Shown: positions 10,101 through 17,516, numbered from the stretch's first letter. The stretch is DNA of 64,000 nt from an uncultured Bacteroides sp. (GCA_902492205.1 CABUKU010000007.1:1-64000); one strand, 5' to 3'. The notes: generated by a model from the sequence alone, not told the origin. Numbers and translations are program-made.

Positions 10101-10406
10101 TGTGTATAGTTCCGCTCCGCAATTCAGGGCTGTTTGTCCGCCGAATGCGAGTAAGATACCGTCCGGTTTTTCTTTCTTGATAATTTCTTCTACGAAGTAA
10201 GTAGTTACGGGAAGGAAGTAAACCTTATCGGCAATACCTTCTGAAGTTTGAATGGTTGCAATGTTCGGATTAACTAATACTGAACTGATACCTTCTTCTT
10301 TCAGTGCTTTCAGTGCTTGTGAACCGGAGTAGTCGAACTCACCTGCCTGACCGATTTTCAAGGCTCCTGAGCCTAAGACTAAAACCTTTTTAATTTCTTT
10401 TTCCAT
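7179..10406 (-). CDS. carB: Carbamoyl-phosphate synthase large subunit
   Basis: The 1075-residue protein is full length and shows the internal duplication of CarB: first ATP-grasp half (KKVLVLGSGALKIGQAGEFD; RSAYALGGLGSG; NARLSRSSALASKATGYP) and second half (VVLGSGAYRIGSSVEFD; RPSYVLSGAAMNV; NLRASRSFPFVSK), followed by the C-terminal allosteric MGS-like domain (about 940-1075). It makes carbamoyl phosphate from bicarbonate, ATP and ammonia for pyrimidine and arginine synthesis. The small subunit carA is not in the window. Two U-tailed hairpins lie between it and the upstream lipoprotein gene; the nearer may be a leader attenuator. Confidence 0.98.
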   Translation of the reverse strand: MEKEIKKVLVLGSGALKIGQAGEFDYSGSQALKALKEEGISSVLVNPNIATIQTSEGIADKVYFLPVTTYFVEEIIKKEKPDGILLAFGGQTALNCGAELYTSGILDKHGVKVLGTSVEAIMYTEDRDLFVKKLDEIEMKTPVSQAVESMEDAIAAARRIGYPVMVRSAYALGGLGSGICANEEEFLKLAESSFAFSKQILVEESLKGWKEIEFEVIRDANDHCFTVASMENFDPLGIHTGESIVVAPTCSLDDKELKMLQELSTKCIRHLGIVGECNIQYAFNSDTDDYRVIEVNARLSRSSALASKATGYPLAFVAAKVALGYTLDQIGEMGTPNSAYVAPSLDYYICKIPRWDLTKFVGVSRQIGSSMKSVGEIMSIGKSFEEIIQKGLRMIGQGMHGFVGNDDIHFDDIDTELANPTDLRIFAIAAAFEKGYTIERIHELTKIDPWFLGKLKNIHDYKNKLSAFNKVEDIPADILREAKVLGFSDFQIARFVLNPEGNMEKENLMVRNRRKELGILPAVKRINTIASEHPELTNYLYMTYAEQGYDVNYYKNEKSVVVLGSGAYRIGSSVEFDWCSVNAVQTARKLGYKSIMINYNPETVSTDYDMCDRLYFDELSFERVLDVIDLEQPRGVIVSVGGQIPNNLAMKLYRQSVPVLGTSPISIDRAENRNKFSAMLDSLGIDQPAWQELTSLEDVKGFVEKVGYPVLVRPSYVLSGAAMNVCYDDEELENFLKMAAEVSKEYPVVISQFLQNTKEIEFDAVAQNGEVVEYAISEHVEFAGVHSGDATLVFPAQKIYFETARRIKKISRQIAKELNISGPFNIQYLAKNNEVKVIECNLRASRSFPFVSKVLKRNFIETATRIMLDAPYSQPDKSAFDVDWIGVKASQFSFSRLHKADPVLGVDMSSTGEVGCLGDDFSEALLNALIATGFKIPSKEKGVMVSSGAMKSKVDLLDATRMLDKQGYKIYATAGTAKFLNESGVKAEAVYWPDENDNHENNVMKMIADHKFDLIINIPKNHTKRELTNGYKIRRGAIDHNIPLITNARLASAFIEAFCELKASDIQIKSWQDYK

Positions 10407-10449
10407 TGAAATCTCTATTTATTGAATTGTTTTAAGTTGTCTATGTATT

Positions 10450-10490
10450 AAAAAAAATGCGTTACCCAAATAAATGGTCTAACGCATTAT
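10450..10490 (-). terminator. U-tailed hairpin in the carB leader, also one copy of a repeated hairpin element
   Basis: AATGCGTTA (10456-10464) and TAACGCATT (10480-10488) form a 9-bp stem. On the minus (carB) strand it is followed by a run of T, so it resembles an intrinsic terminator about 45 nt before the carB start. It could terminate readthrough or attenuate carB. A related hairpin with the same outer stem and the inner pieces CCC and AAATGG occurs at 13143-13188. Confidence 0.6.
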
Positions 10491-10517
10491 ATTGAAATAA
10501 ATAAATTATCAAGCTCT

Positions 10518-10581
10518 AAAAAAAAGAAATGAATGCTATCGGGCTTGCATGTTCCCGAATGATAGTCGTAATTATTTCTTT
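10518..10581 (-). terminator. Terminator of the DUF4595-like lipoprotein gene
   Basis: On the minus strand an imperfect long stem (AAAGAAAT...CTATC...CGGG with CCCG ATAG ATT ATTTC) encloses a 10-nt loop and is followed by TTTTTTTT. It lies about 80 nt after the lipoprotein stop codon. Confidence 0.7.
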
Positions 10582-10662
10582 TTTCCTGTTTGTACATCCT
10601 CGTTACAAAGTTTGTGCAAAGTAACGACTTATTTTTTATATTACAAAGTAATTGCAGGAAGT

Positions 10663-11445
10663 TTATTCCAAAATATTCTCACCGCAAGCAATCCTGAAAG
10701 TATAGGCTTCGCCGTCTGCTACGACACTCAACTGTTTCAGGCGCCCTTCTTTGTCGAAACTGTAATCATACAGATACTCCGTGTTTTCTATAATGTTTTT
10801 GCTCCTTTCACCGAGGATGCCTGCCATTTGTCCGTAAATGTTTACCACAGACTGGTAATCGGCTCTTTTATCCACTAACTGCGGAAGCGTGTTGAGGTCG
10901 ATACTGTAATCGTTGGCAATGTCGGAAGCGTTGAACTTGTTGTTATACAGAGCGCTGGGCGATGAAACAATGGATTTCAGATTGCCGTTATCCCAACTGT
11001 ATTTCAACTCCAGATTGCCGTTCTTCGAGGTTTTCAGATAACCGTTGTCATATAAATAATTAGTATCGTTCTCTTTGTCGGAGAAAGAGCAGGAATAAGA
11101 ACGTCCGTCCTCCAAATCGGTACTCACTTCTACGAGTGTGGAACTTGCCGAAGCATAAGTGTATGTCACCTTGTCGTTGGCAGGATATGTATAATTTACC
11201 ACACCAAGAGGTTCGCTGCTATATACTTTTATCAATCTTCCCTTTGTGTCATAATCAAAAGTAAGCGTAGTGAGAAGCTTGGTGTCGTCCGCACTATGGT
11301 AAATTCTTACTTGTTTCACCAATCTTGAAGGTTGTGGAGCCGGCTCTTCTTTGTCATCGGAACAAGAGGCGGATATAAACAAAACTGCCGAAAGGAAAAA
11401 TGTTATTTTAAAGATTGATTTTAGCTTATCCATAGAAACATTCAT
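10663..11445 (-). CDS. Lipoprotein with DUF4595-like YD/beta-strand repeats
   Basis: The 260-residue protein has a type II signal peptide with lipobox ISASC (Cys about residue 28) followed by the Asp/Glu-rich SDDKEEP tract typical of surface-exposed Bacteroides lipoproteins. The body has repeated strand motifs (LTFDYDTKGRLIKV, YLYDNGYLKTSKNG, YDYSFDKEGRLKQL) like the DUF4595/RHS-type families. Function is unknown. Two in-frame ATG codons (11445 and 11433) are possible starts; the second gives a more usual signal peptide. It diverges from trpS. Confidence 0.7.
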   Translation of the reverse strand: MNVSMDKLKSIFKITFFLSAVLFISASCSDDKEEPAPQPSRLVKQVRIYHSADDTKLLTTLTFDYDTKGRLIKVYSSEPLGVVNYTYPANDKVTYTYASASSTLVEVSTDLEDGRSYSCSFSDKENDTNYLYDNGYLKTSKNGNLELKYSWDNGNLKSIVSSPSALYNNKFNASDIANDYSIDLNTLPQLVDKRADYQSVVNIYGQMAGILGERSKNIIENTEYLYDYSFDKEGRLKQLSVVADGEAYTFRIACGENILE

Positions 11446-11500
11446 TAATATTATGTATATAATCGACAGCCAAAGTTAATCGTTTCTTGCAGATTATTCC

Positions 11501-11508
11501 TATCTTTG
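11501..11508 (+). promoter_or_regulatory. Candidate -7 element of trpS
   Basis: TATCTTTG fits TAnnTTTG and lies about 36 nt before the trpS start codon. Confidence 0.6.
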
Positions 11509-11543
11509 CGTAATTTTTAATATAAGATAATAAATATAGAGTG

Positions 11544-12635
11544 ATGGGAAAAGAAAAAATAATGTTGACAGGTGACCGCCCCACCGGAAGACTGCATATC
11601 GGCCATTATGTTGGCTCACTGAAAAGAAGGGTGGAACTGCAAAACTCCGGTTTGTTTGATAAAATATTTGTCTTTATTGCCGATGCTCAGGCGTTGACTG
11701 ATAATATCGACAACCCGGAAAAGGTGCGTCAGAATGTTATCGAGGTTGCACTTGACTATCTGGCTTGCGGACTCGATCCTGCCAAATCAACTATCTTTAT
11801 CCAGTCACAAATACCCGAACTGTGCGAGCTCACTTTCTATTACATGGACTTGGTAACGGTATCACGTCTTCAGCGCAATCCGACAGTGAAGACCGAGATT
11901 CAGATGCGTAACTTTGAAACAAGCATCCCGGTAGGTTTCTTCACTTATCCTATCAGTCAGGCTGCCGACATCACTGCGTTCCGTGCAACTACCGTTCCGG
12001 TAGGCGAAGACCAGAAACCGATGCTGGAGCAAACAAACGAAATCGTTCGCCGTTTCAATCATATTTACGGTGAAACATTGGTAGAGCCGGAAATACTTCT
12101 TCCCGATAACTCTGCTTGCCTGCGTTTGCCGGGTACGGACGGAAAAGCAAAGATGAGTAAATCTTTGGGCAACTGCATCTACCTGTCCGAAACTGCCGAT
12201 GAGGTTCAGAAGAAAGTGATGAGCATGTTTACCGATCCCGACCACTTGCGTGTGCAAGATCCCGGAAAGATTGAGGGTAACACCGTGTTTACTTATCTTG
12301 ATGCATTTTGCCGTCCCGAACATTTCGAACGTTATTTGCCCGATTATCCTAACCTCGATGAATTGAAAGCGCATTATCAGCGTGGCGGTTTGGGTGATGT
12401 AAAAGTGAAACGTTTCCTCAATGCCATTATGCAAGAAGAACTGGAACCGATTCGCAACCGCCGCAAGGAGTTCGAAAAAGATATTCCCGCTATTTATGAC
12501 ATGTTGAAGAAAGGTTGTGAAGAAGCCCGTGCAGCCGCAGCCGCTACACTCGACGATGTGAGAAAAGCGATGAAGATTAATTATTTCGATGACAAGGAAC
12601 TGATTGCCGAACAAGCAAAAAGGTTCTCTCTATAA
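11544..12635 (+). CDS. trpS: Tryptophanyl-tRNA synthetase
   Basis: The class I synthetase signatures are present: HIGH-type GRLHIGHYVGSL near residues 14-25 and KMSKS-type GKAKMSKSLGN near residue 205. The protein is of about 363 residues and charges tRNA-Trp in the cytoplasm. ATG at 11544 is preferred over the GTG codon immediately before it. The gene is monocistronic; the 881 bp downstream contains palindromic repeats and no gene before the peptide precursor at 13517. Confidence 0.97.
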   Translation: MGKEKIMLTGDRPTGRLHIGHYVGSLKRRVELQNSGLFDKIFVFIADAQALTDNIDNPEKVRQNVIEVALDYLACGLDPAKSTIFIQSQIPELCELTFYYMDLVTVSRLQRNPTVKTEIQMRNFETSIPVGFFTYPISQAADITAFRATTVPVGEDQKPMLEQTNEIVRRFNHIYGETLVEPEILLPDNSACLRLPGTDGKAKMSKSLGNCIYLSETADEVQKKVMSMFTDPDHLRVQDPGKIEGNTVFTYLDAFCRPEHFERYLPDYPNLDELKAHYQRGGLGDVKVKRFLNAIMQEELEPIRNRRKEFEKDIPAIYDMLKKGCEEARAAAAATLDDVRKAMKINYFDDKELIAEQAKRFSL

Positions 12636-12650
12636 ACAAAGAATTTTTCC

Positions 12651-12757
12651 CTTTCTGTGCTTCCATAAAGTTCTGAAAGTGTTTGTATCAAAGCGAAAGC
12701 GATGAAAGCAGAAGCCATTTTTCTGCTTTCATCGCTTTCAGTGCTTTCATGGGATTG
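12651..12757. repeat. GAAAGC-type palindromic repeat, copy 1
   Basis: A perfect 19-bp stem (12695-12713 with 12721-12739, starting GAAAGCGATGAAAGC) has a 7-nt loop, preceded by a weaker hairpin (12651-12682). The same two-hairpin layout and much of the sequence recur at 48890-48997, with variants at 20339-20431 and 50236-50341. It begins 15 bp after trpS but has no U-run, so it is not an ordinary terminator. Confidence 0.8.
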
Positions 12758-12792
12758 TCAATGATAATAGTACAGTTGTTAATGACAATAGA
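12754..12792. repeat. Degenerate ATTGTC/GACAAT repeat
   Basis: The segment holds ATTGTCAATGATAATAGT and AATGACAATAGA, with the ATAATAGT and ACAATAGA pieces 21 bp apart (12764 and 12785). The same spacing and a similar word occur four times at 20570-20640, so this looks like a decayed copy of that element. Confidence 0.45.
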
Positions 12793-12860
12793 CTAAATGG
12801 TTATAGTAATAATGCACTCAATAATAACAACCACAAGGATAATTATATTCAAATGATGGC

Positions 12861-12960
12861 ATATTTTTAGTTCCTCACAACTATGCGGAAAGTTCCTCAC
12901 AGTTATGAGGAAGTTTCCTCACGGCTGTGCGCAAACTTCCTCACAGTTGTGAGGAACTAA
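12861..12960. repeat. Four-unit dyad array (CCTCAC family), copy 1
   Basis: Four 20-bp palindromic units begin at 12871, 12893, 12915 and 12937, an exact 22-bp period. The last is a perfect palindrome (TTCCTCACAGTTGTGAGGAA); the others are imperfect. The 100 bp here match 50021-50120 at 98 positions (differences at 12910 and 12912). There is no open reading frame. Confidence 0.9.
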
Positions 12961-12963
12961 AAT

Positions 12964-13516
12964 GAAAGGAAAAAAACAGAGAAAACGCATTTAAATAATG
13001 ACAAACTACAATACTTTTAATCAAAACAGTATTCATATTGCTTAAAGTCAAGCATATATAGTTTTATTTTGATTTCTTATTAAGAGTATTTATACATAGA
13101 ATCATGTATTATGTGAGCTTATGAATAATATATATTCTGATTTTATAATGCGTTTTCCCTGAGGAAAAAAATGGCTGACGCATTATAATTATTATCAAAT
13201 TCATTCAATTATATTACTTATTCTAATTGCTTTAATATTCTGTAATATAGATTGTTAATTCTCCGAAAGGGAGTCCTGATTTCGCTGACTCCGGGTAGCT
13301 GATGCGCGTGTGGTAAATAGTTTTTAACTTCTCCTTAAGTATTTTTGAAAGTGATGGGCATTCCTTGAAATATCCCTCTTTTACTTGCGATACTCTCTTC
13401 TTCTGTGTATTCGAACTTTATTTATTTTCTTTTTTTACATATATTAACTCAGCGGTAAGTGATCGTCTAACTTTTTTCCACATATTTGTAAACGTTTAAC
13501 TAAAAATACTGTAAAA
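12964..13516. other. A+T-rich intergenic leader before the peptide locus
   Basis: No gene is visible in this stretch. It contains the hairpin element at 13143-13188, a small hairpin GGAGTC/GACTCC at 13270-13292 preceded by CTCC-GAAA-GGAG, and the 10-bp palindrome TAAACGTTTA at 13489-13498, 18 nt before the precursor start, which could be an operator. CATATTTG just before that palindrome matches the Bacteroides -7 element at 7 of 8 positions and is the best promoter candidate for the locus. Confidence 0.5.
13143..13188. repeat. Second copy of the AATGCGT...ACGCATT hairpin element
   Basis: TTATAATGCGT (13143-13153) and ACGCATTATAA (13178-13188) form a perfect 11-bp stem. The loop contains CCC and AAAAATGGC. 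The carB-leader element at 10450-10490 shares the stem and the CCC...AAATGG loop pieces in the same orientation, but this copy lacks a T-run. Confidence 0.6.
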
Positions 13517-13750
13517 ATGAAAGACTTTGAAGAAAAAATGCAAGTTCTCCGTGAAGGACAAAGTGACGAAATGAATCTTTTGGAAGATGCAGCTATGGAT
13601 TCTGTAATGGGTGGAGTCAAGTGTAAGAAGGGGTATGATAAACATTATTGCGCTTGTGGTTATGAGGGGCCGGGACTTGATGATGATGATGAGGATGATG
13701 CTGATATTGATGTTGATGCTGAGAAGGAGGAGGATTCTCCCAACAATTAA
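13517..13750 (+). CDS. Double-glycine leader RiPP precursor peptide with Cys-containing core and acidic tail
   Basis: The 77-residue product has an acidic, Leu-containing leader (1-33) ending in DSVMGG, the cleavage signal for C39 peptidases. The predicted core (34-77) has three Cys (36, 45, 47), the motif YCACGY, and from residue 55 a tail of Asp and Glu (LDDDDEDDADIDVDAEKEED). The next genes encode a radical SAM/SPASM enzyme and a C39-peptidase exporter, which fit a ribosomally made, post-translationally modified peptide. Bonds formed are unknown: Cys thioether cross-links (sactipeptide or ranthipeptide type) or a different radical chemistry are both possible. The Asp tail is coded by near-perfect GAT repeats (from 13679), so its length may vary by slippage. 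I do not recognise the core. Confidence 0.85.
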   Translation: MKDFEEKMQVLREGQSDEMNLLEDAAMDSVMGGVKCKKGYDKHYCACGYEGPGLDDDDEDDADIDVDAEKEEDSPNN

Positions 13751-13766
13751 AGTGATAATTATTATT

Positions 13767-13800
13767 GGGATTCTTCTTGTATATGAACTTGAAGAATCCC
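13767..13800 (+). terminator. Hairpin between precursor and maturase genes (probable leaky terminator or mRNA stabiliser)
   Basis: GGGATTCTTC (13767-13776) and GAAGAATCCC (13791-13800) form a perfect 10-bp stem with a 14-nt loop, 16 nt after the precursor stop. There is no immediate U-run. Such a structure would let most transcripts end or be stabilised after the precursor, giving more peptide than enzyme. It also argues against translation starting at the TTG at 13765. Confidence 0.75.
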
Positions 13801-13830
13801 GTTATAGTTAACCTTGACCTTTTATTTATT

Positions 13831-15090
13831 ATGAAATACTCACAATATAATGTAATCCATACAGATGGTACTTCGACATGGATTTTTAATACGTTAACAA
13901 ACGCATTCGTAAAAATAGAAAATCCTACTTATGAGGCGATTTGGAATGATGCGGAAATAGATACCAGAAAAGTTTTATTAGCCCAAGGTATTTTAACTGA
14001 AGAACTGAACGAGAACCTAATTTACAAATATAAATATTATAGGCACGCTTTCAATAATCAAAGGCTTCATCTATGCATTGCACCGGTCATGATATGTAAC
14101 TTCTCTTGCTTCTACTGTTTTGAGGAAGGTAATAAAAACCTCCCAATTATGGCGGATGACGTTGAAGAGGCCATTATACAATATATTGAAAACAATAAAG
14201 AAAATCAACTATCCATTAATTGGTTTGGCGGAGAACCTTTATTGGGATTCGATAGAATAGTTTCCATTGCAAATAAACTAAATGAAAAAAAAATAAAGTT
14301 TAGTTCTTCAATGGTTACAAATGGAAGTCTGTTGACAAAGGATAAAATAGAAAAACTGAATCTTCTCCATTTATCCCATATACAAATATCGCTGGATGGA
14401 TTGGCAGACATTCATGATAAAAGAAGATACTTCAAGAGTGGTGCACCTTCTTTTGAGGTGATACTTTCAAATATAGATAACCTACTAAAAATGACTTCTA
14501 TTCCTCTTCATATACAAGTAACAATAGACAAAACAAATAATACGGCATTTGATGATATTCTTATATTATTTAAACGAAAATATCCTAATCTTACAGATAA
14601 CCGAATAAAAATAGGGTGTAATTTTGTACAAGATAGAACGGGATTTGAACAGAATTCAGTTTGCTATACCAATGATGATATATTTAAACAGAAAGTAGAG
14701 AATTTAAAACTAGGAAAAAGAAATGATTTAACGCCGTTCTTACCTAATTTAGCCCAACCTTGTATGTATAGATGTCTCAAGACATTCTGCATTGACCCTT
14801 CCGGGGATATGTATAAATGTCTCGAACACTTAGGCAATCCCAACTATAAAATCGGAAATGTTCTGGAAAAGAAAATTTCACAAAGGAAAATAGTGATGAC
14901 CACTTTTCAGGAGGATCCATTTGAGGATAATGAGTGTCTTGCCTGCAAGGTTTTCCCGGTTTGTGGAGGAGGATGCCCCATAGATAGGATCAAGAAAGGG
15001 AAAGGAGAAGACGTTGATTGTTGCTCAATATATAAGACGAAGTTGGCGGAAATGCTGCCTTATTTATACGAATATAGGTATAATAAATGA
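13831..15090 (+). CDS. Radical SAM/SPASM peptide maturase
   Basis: The radical SAM cluster ligands are in ICNFSCFYCFEEG (Cys 89, 93 and 96, numbered from the ATG at 13831). The C-terminal SPASM region shows CLKTFCIDPSGDMYKC, then CLACKVFPVCGGGC and a final DCC, enough Cys for two auxiliary iron-sulfur clusters. NWFGGEP follows the AdoMet-binding pattern. The N-terminal 80 residues precede the radical SAM core and may hold leader recognition, which I cannot prove. The frame is open back to a TTG at 13765, but that start lies inside a hairpin; ATG at 13831 (MKYSQYNV) gives a normal 419-residue maturase. It should modify the peptide at 13517, 80 nt upstream; the barrel gene starts 12 nt downstream. 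Confidence 0.92.
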   Translation: MKYSQYNVIHTDGTSTWIFNTLTNAFVKIENPTYEAIWNDAEIDTRKVLLAQGILTEELNENLIYKYKYYRHAFNNQRLHLCIAPVMICNFSCFYCFEEGNKNLPIMADDVEEAIIQYIENNKENQLSINWFGGEPLLGFDRIVSIANKLNEKKIKFSSSMVTNGSLLTKDKIEKLNLLHLSHIQISLDGLADIHDKRRYFKSGAPSFEVILSNIDNLLKMTSIPLHIQVTIDKTNNTAFDDILILFKRKYPNLTDNRIKIGCNFVQDRTGFEQNSVCYTNDDIFKQKVENLKLGKRNDLTPFLPNLAQPCMYRCLKTFCIDPSGDMYKCLEHLGNPNYKIGNVLEKKISQRKIVMTTFQEDPFEDNECLACKVFPVCGGGCPIDRIKKGKGEDVDCCSIYKTKLAEMLPYLYEYRYNK

Positions 15091-15102
15091 AAATCTACTT
15101 CT

Positions 15103-17463
15103 ATGAAAAAAGTTATTTTGTTATTACTGCTTGGCTTTGCGGTCTCCGCGAATTCACAGAACGTAAAAATAACAGGACGTGTGAACTTTGATGACAATAA
15201 TACCGACTATATGTACAATTTGCTGGTATATGCAATCTTGCCGGATACAGTATTAATCTCAGGGCAATCTTTTCAAACGAAAACTTTCGAGATTGTAGTT
15301 CCTCAAAACAATCATTTTCTCATTCGGTTATCCTCCATGGGATATAGAATAAAGGAGCGATCCATCGACCGGGACAATCTCACTACAATCAATTTGGGTG
15401 ATATAAGGCTGGAAACGAACTCTATATCATTGGATGAAGTGACTGTTGTAGCAAAGCAACCTTTAGTAAAAATGAAAGCGAATAAAATAACGGTAAATGT
15501 CAAAAACTCAACATTAAGCGATGCCGGAAGCGTAATGGATATGCTGAAACGAACTCCCGGATTGGCTCGGAAAGGTGAAAACGGCATCATTGTTCCGGGT
15601 AGAGGAAAACCAAAAATCATTGTCGATGGCAAAGAGATAAAAGACAGGGACATCTTGGATGTAATGAGTTCGAACGATATTGAAAGTATTGAAATTGATA
15701 GATTTTCTTCATCCGCATACTCTGCCTCCGTAAAAGCCGTTGTACATATAAAAACAATTAAGCGTATGAAAGACAATATGTACATGCAAATATCCAACCG
15801 ATTATCGGCAAACCACAAGTTGTCAACAGAACCTGCCTTACAATTTAAAATAAAGCAAGGAATCATATCCTCAAAGATGAATTATAACTACTCTGACATG
15901 AATAGCGTTGTCAAAGAAAAGTATTATAAATATATATATCATCCGGCTTATACTTCTTCTAATACTTCAAATGTGAAATTAAATTCGAATTCTCAAAGAC
16001 ACTCAGGATTGTGGGCAACAGATATAGATATAAATTCCAAAAACAGAATAGGATTGGAATATTTTTTTAGCAGTAGTAAAAGAGATGAGCATACTTACAA
16101 TGAGAATGAATTCAAGGACCAAAAAGGAGTAATTAACAAGATAATCAATCAGAAAAATGAATCAAAGAACACGAAGCATAGTATCAGCTTAAGTTACAAT
16201 TACGACATCAGCAAGATGTCCTCCCTTGCTTTTGTAGCCGACTATGCTTCGGTCAATAACGGTGTAAACAATGTAATAGACGAAGTGAATGAAACAACAG
16301 CCAACGCATCAAAGATGAACATTCTGAGCGACAGCAAATACAAGGTTTTCACCGCATCACTGAAATACAAATTCGAACTGCCTTATAAGATACGAACAGA
16401 TATTGGGGCACAATACTCCAATGTAAACAATCCGTCGGAAGTTAAAACCAACAATGTTCTCAATAAGGTAGAAGTCAATATGAGCTACACTTCATTAAAA
16501 GATCAGGTAGCAGCTACTTATTTCAGCCTGAATAAAGAGTGGGGTAACTTCAACCTTCAATTTGGATTACGATATGAATATGCAAGAACAAAAGGAAGTA
16601 CCGTTTCCGACACAACCTCGACTGTGGATCGCTCTTTCTCCGATCTTTTTCCAAAACTGGAAATGAATTATACCATAAATAAAAATCTATCTTTATCATT
16701 AAATTTATCTCGATACATAAGACGCCCCAGCTTTAGGGCGCTAAATCCCAGCGTATTTTACGAAGATTCCTTATCCTATGTAAGTGGCAACCCATTTGTA
16801 AAACCCAGCTATTTTAATGAAGTAGCACTATCAAGTCAATGGAAAAACATATCACTGTCTGTTACATATACAAATATCAAAGATGTCCGAATACAAACCG
16901 CTATTAGCGATAATAAGAATAATATCAATATCACAAAAATGATCCCCATCAACCTCGACCGCTCAGAAATGTATGGTGTCGATTTAGGATATTCTTTTCA
17001 TAATAAGAGACTCAGCGTTTACTCCTCCGTAGGCATGGAAATACCTAATCAGAAGGTTCCATACTTGGATGAAATCAGAGAAATAAAGAAACCTTTCTGG
17101 AATTGCTCTTTAAACTGTGAATACAATCTCAGTGAGATGTTCACACTACACGGAGATTTCTTTTATGATAGTGCCAATGAATCCATGATAACCTATCAGG
17201 AGGCAACAAACGGACTGAATATCGGAATCAGAGGATCTTTTTTAAAGAAAAAATTAATTGTCGATTTATACGGAACCGATTTGTTGGGTGGAAGTAACTT
17301 TAATAATTTACAGGATAAATACTTAAATATTGTATCCGGCACTACCGGAAAAAGCGATATAAGAGGAGTGCAGCTTAGAGTATCCTTTGTGATATTCGAT
17401 AAAAATAAGATTTCTGTTAAAGCGCAAAGAGGGAATGGAAATATATTGGAACGAACCGATTGA
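15103..17463 (+). CDS. Outer-membrane beta-barrel protein of the peptide locus (TonB-receptor-like)
   Basis: The 786-residue protein has a signal peptide (cleavage near ANSQ, residue 19), a carboxypeptidase-regulatory-like domain (about 22-115, ending SLDEVTVVAK), a plug-like segment (about 135-215, with VDGKEIKDRDILDVMSSNDIES split by family pattern) and a beta-barrel. It belongs to the same family as the product of 352-2670. Inside this operon it may secrete the mature peptide across the outer membrane or act as its receptor; no TolC gene is present, so an export role is worth considering. Codons are rich in ATA, AAT and TTA, more A+T-rich than nearby housekeeping genes. Confidence 0.82.
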   Translation: MKKVILLLLLGFAVSANSQNVKITGRVNFDDNNTDYMYNLLVYAILPDTVLISGQSFQTKTFEIVVPQNNHFLIRLSSMGYRIKERSIDRDNLTTINLGDIRLETNSISLDEVTVVAKQPLVKMKANKITVNVKNSTLSDAGSVMDMLKRTPGLARKGENGIIVPGRGKPKIIVDGKEIKDRDILDVMSSNDIESIEIDRFSSSAYSASVKAVVHIKTIKRMKDNMYMQISNRLSANHKLSTEPALQFKIKQGIISSKMNYNYSDMNSVVKEKYYKYIYHPAYTSSNTSNVKLNSNSQRHSGLWATDIDINSKNRIGLEYFFSSSKRDEHTYNENEFKDQKGVINKIINQKNESKNTKHSISLSYNYDISKMSSLAFVADYASVNNGVNNVIDEVNETTANASKMNILSDSKYKVFTASLKYKFELPYKIRTDIGAQYSNVNNPSEVKTNNVLNKVEVNMSYTSLKDQVAATYFSLNKEWGNFNLQFGLRYEYARTKGSTVSDTTSTVDRSFSDLFPKLEMNYTINKNLSLSLNLSRYIRRPSFRALNPSVFYEDSLSYVSGNPFVKPSYFNEVALSSQWKNISLSVTYTNIKDVRIQTAISDNKNNINITKMIPINLDRSEMYGVDLGYSFHNKRLSVYSSVGMEIPNQKVPYLDEIREIKKPFWNCSLNCEYNLSEMFTLHGDFFYDSANESMITYQEATNGLNIGIRGSFLKKKLIVDLYGTDLLGGSNFNNLQDKYLNIVSGTTGKSDIRGVQLRVSFVIFDKNKISVKAQRGNGNILERTD

Positions 17464-17516
17464 TGAATTTCATTTCAATACATTCATAAAGGGAAAAAGA
17501 CAAAAAGAGGGGTTGT

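Noticed and set aside
10407..10662. Known riboswitch in front of carB
   Set aside because: I looked for recognised riboswitch motifs but saw only two U-tailed hairpins; nothing supports a named class.
11862..12614. 250-codon open frame on the minus strand
   Set aside because: It lies wholly antisense to trpS, whose motifs are complete; the translation shows no recognisable domain and is a codon-bias shadow.
13611..13811. Alternative-frame small ORF over the precursor gene
   Set aside because: Its Met-rich product is only the frame-shifted reading of the GAT repeats; it lacks the GG leader and any context.
13765..13830. TTG start extending the radical SAM maturase by 22 residues
   Set aside because: It falls within a strong hairpin and adds hydrophobic residues not expected in a maturase; ATG 13831 gives a normal N-terminus.
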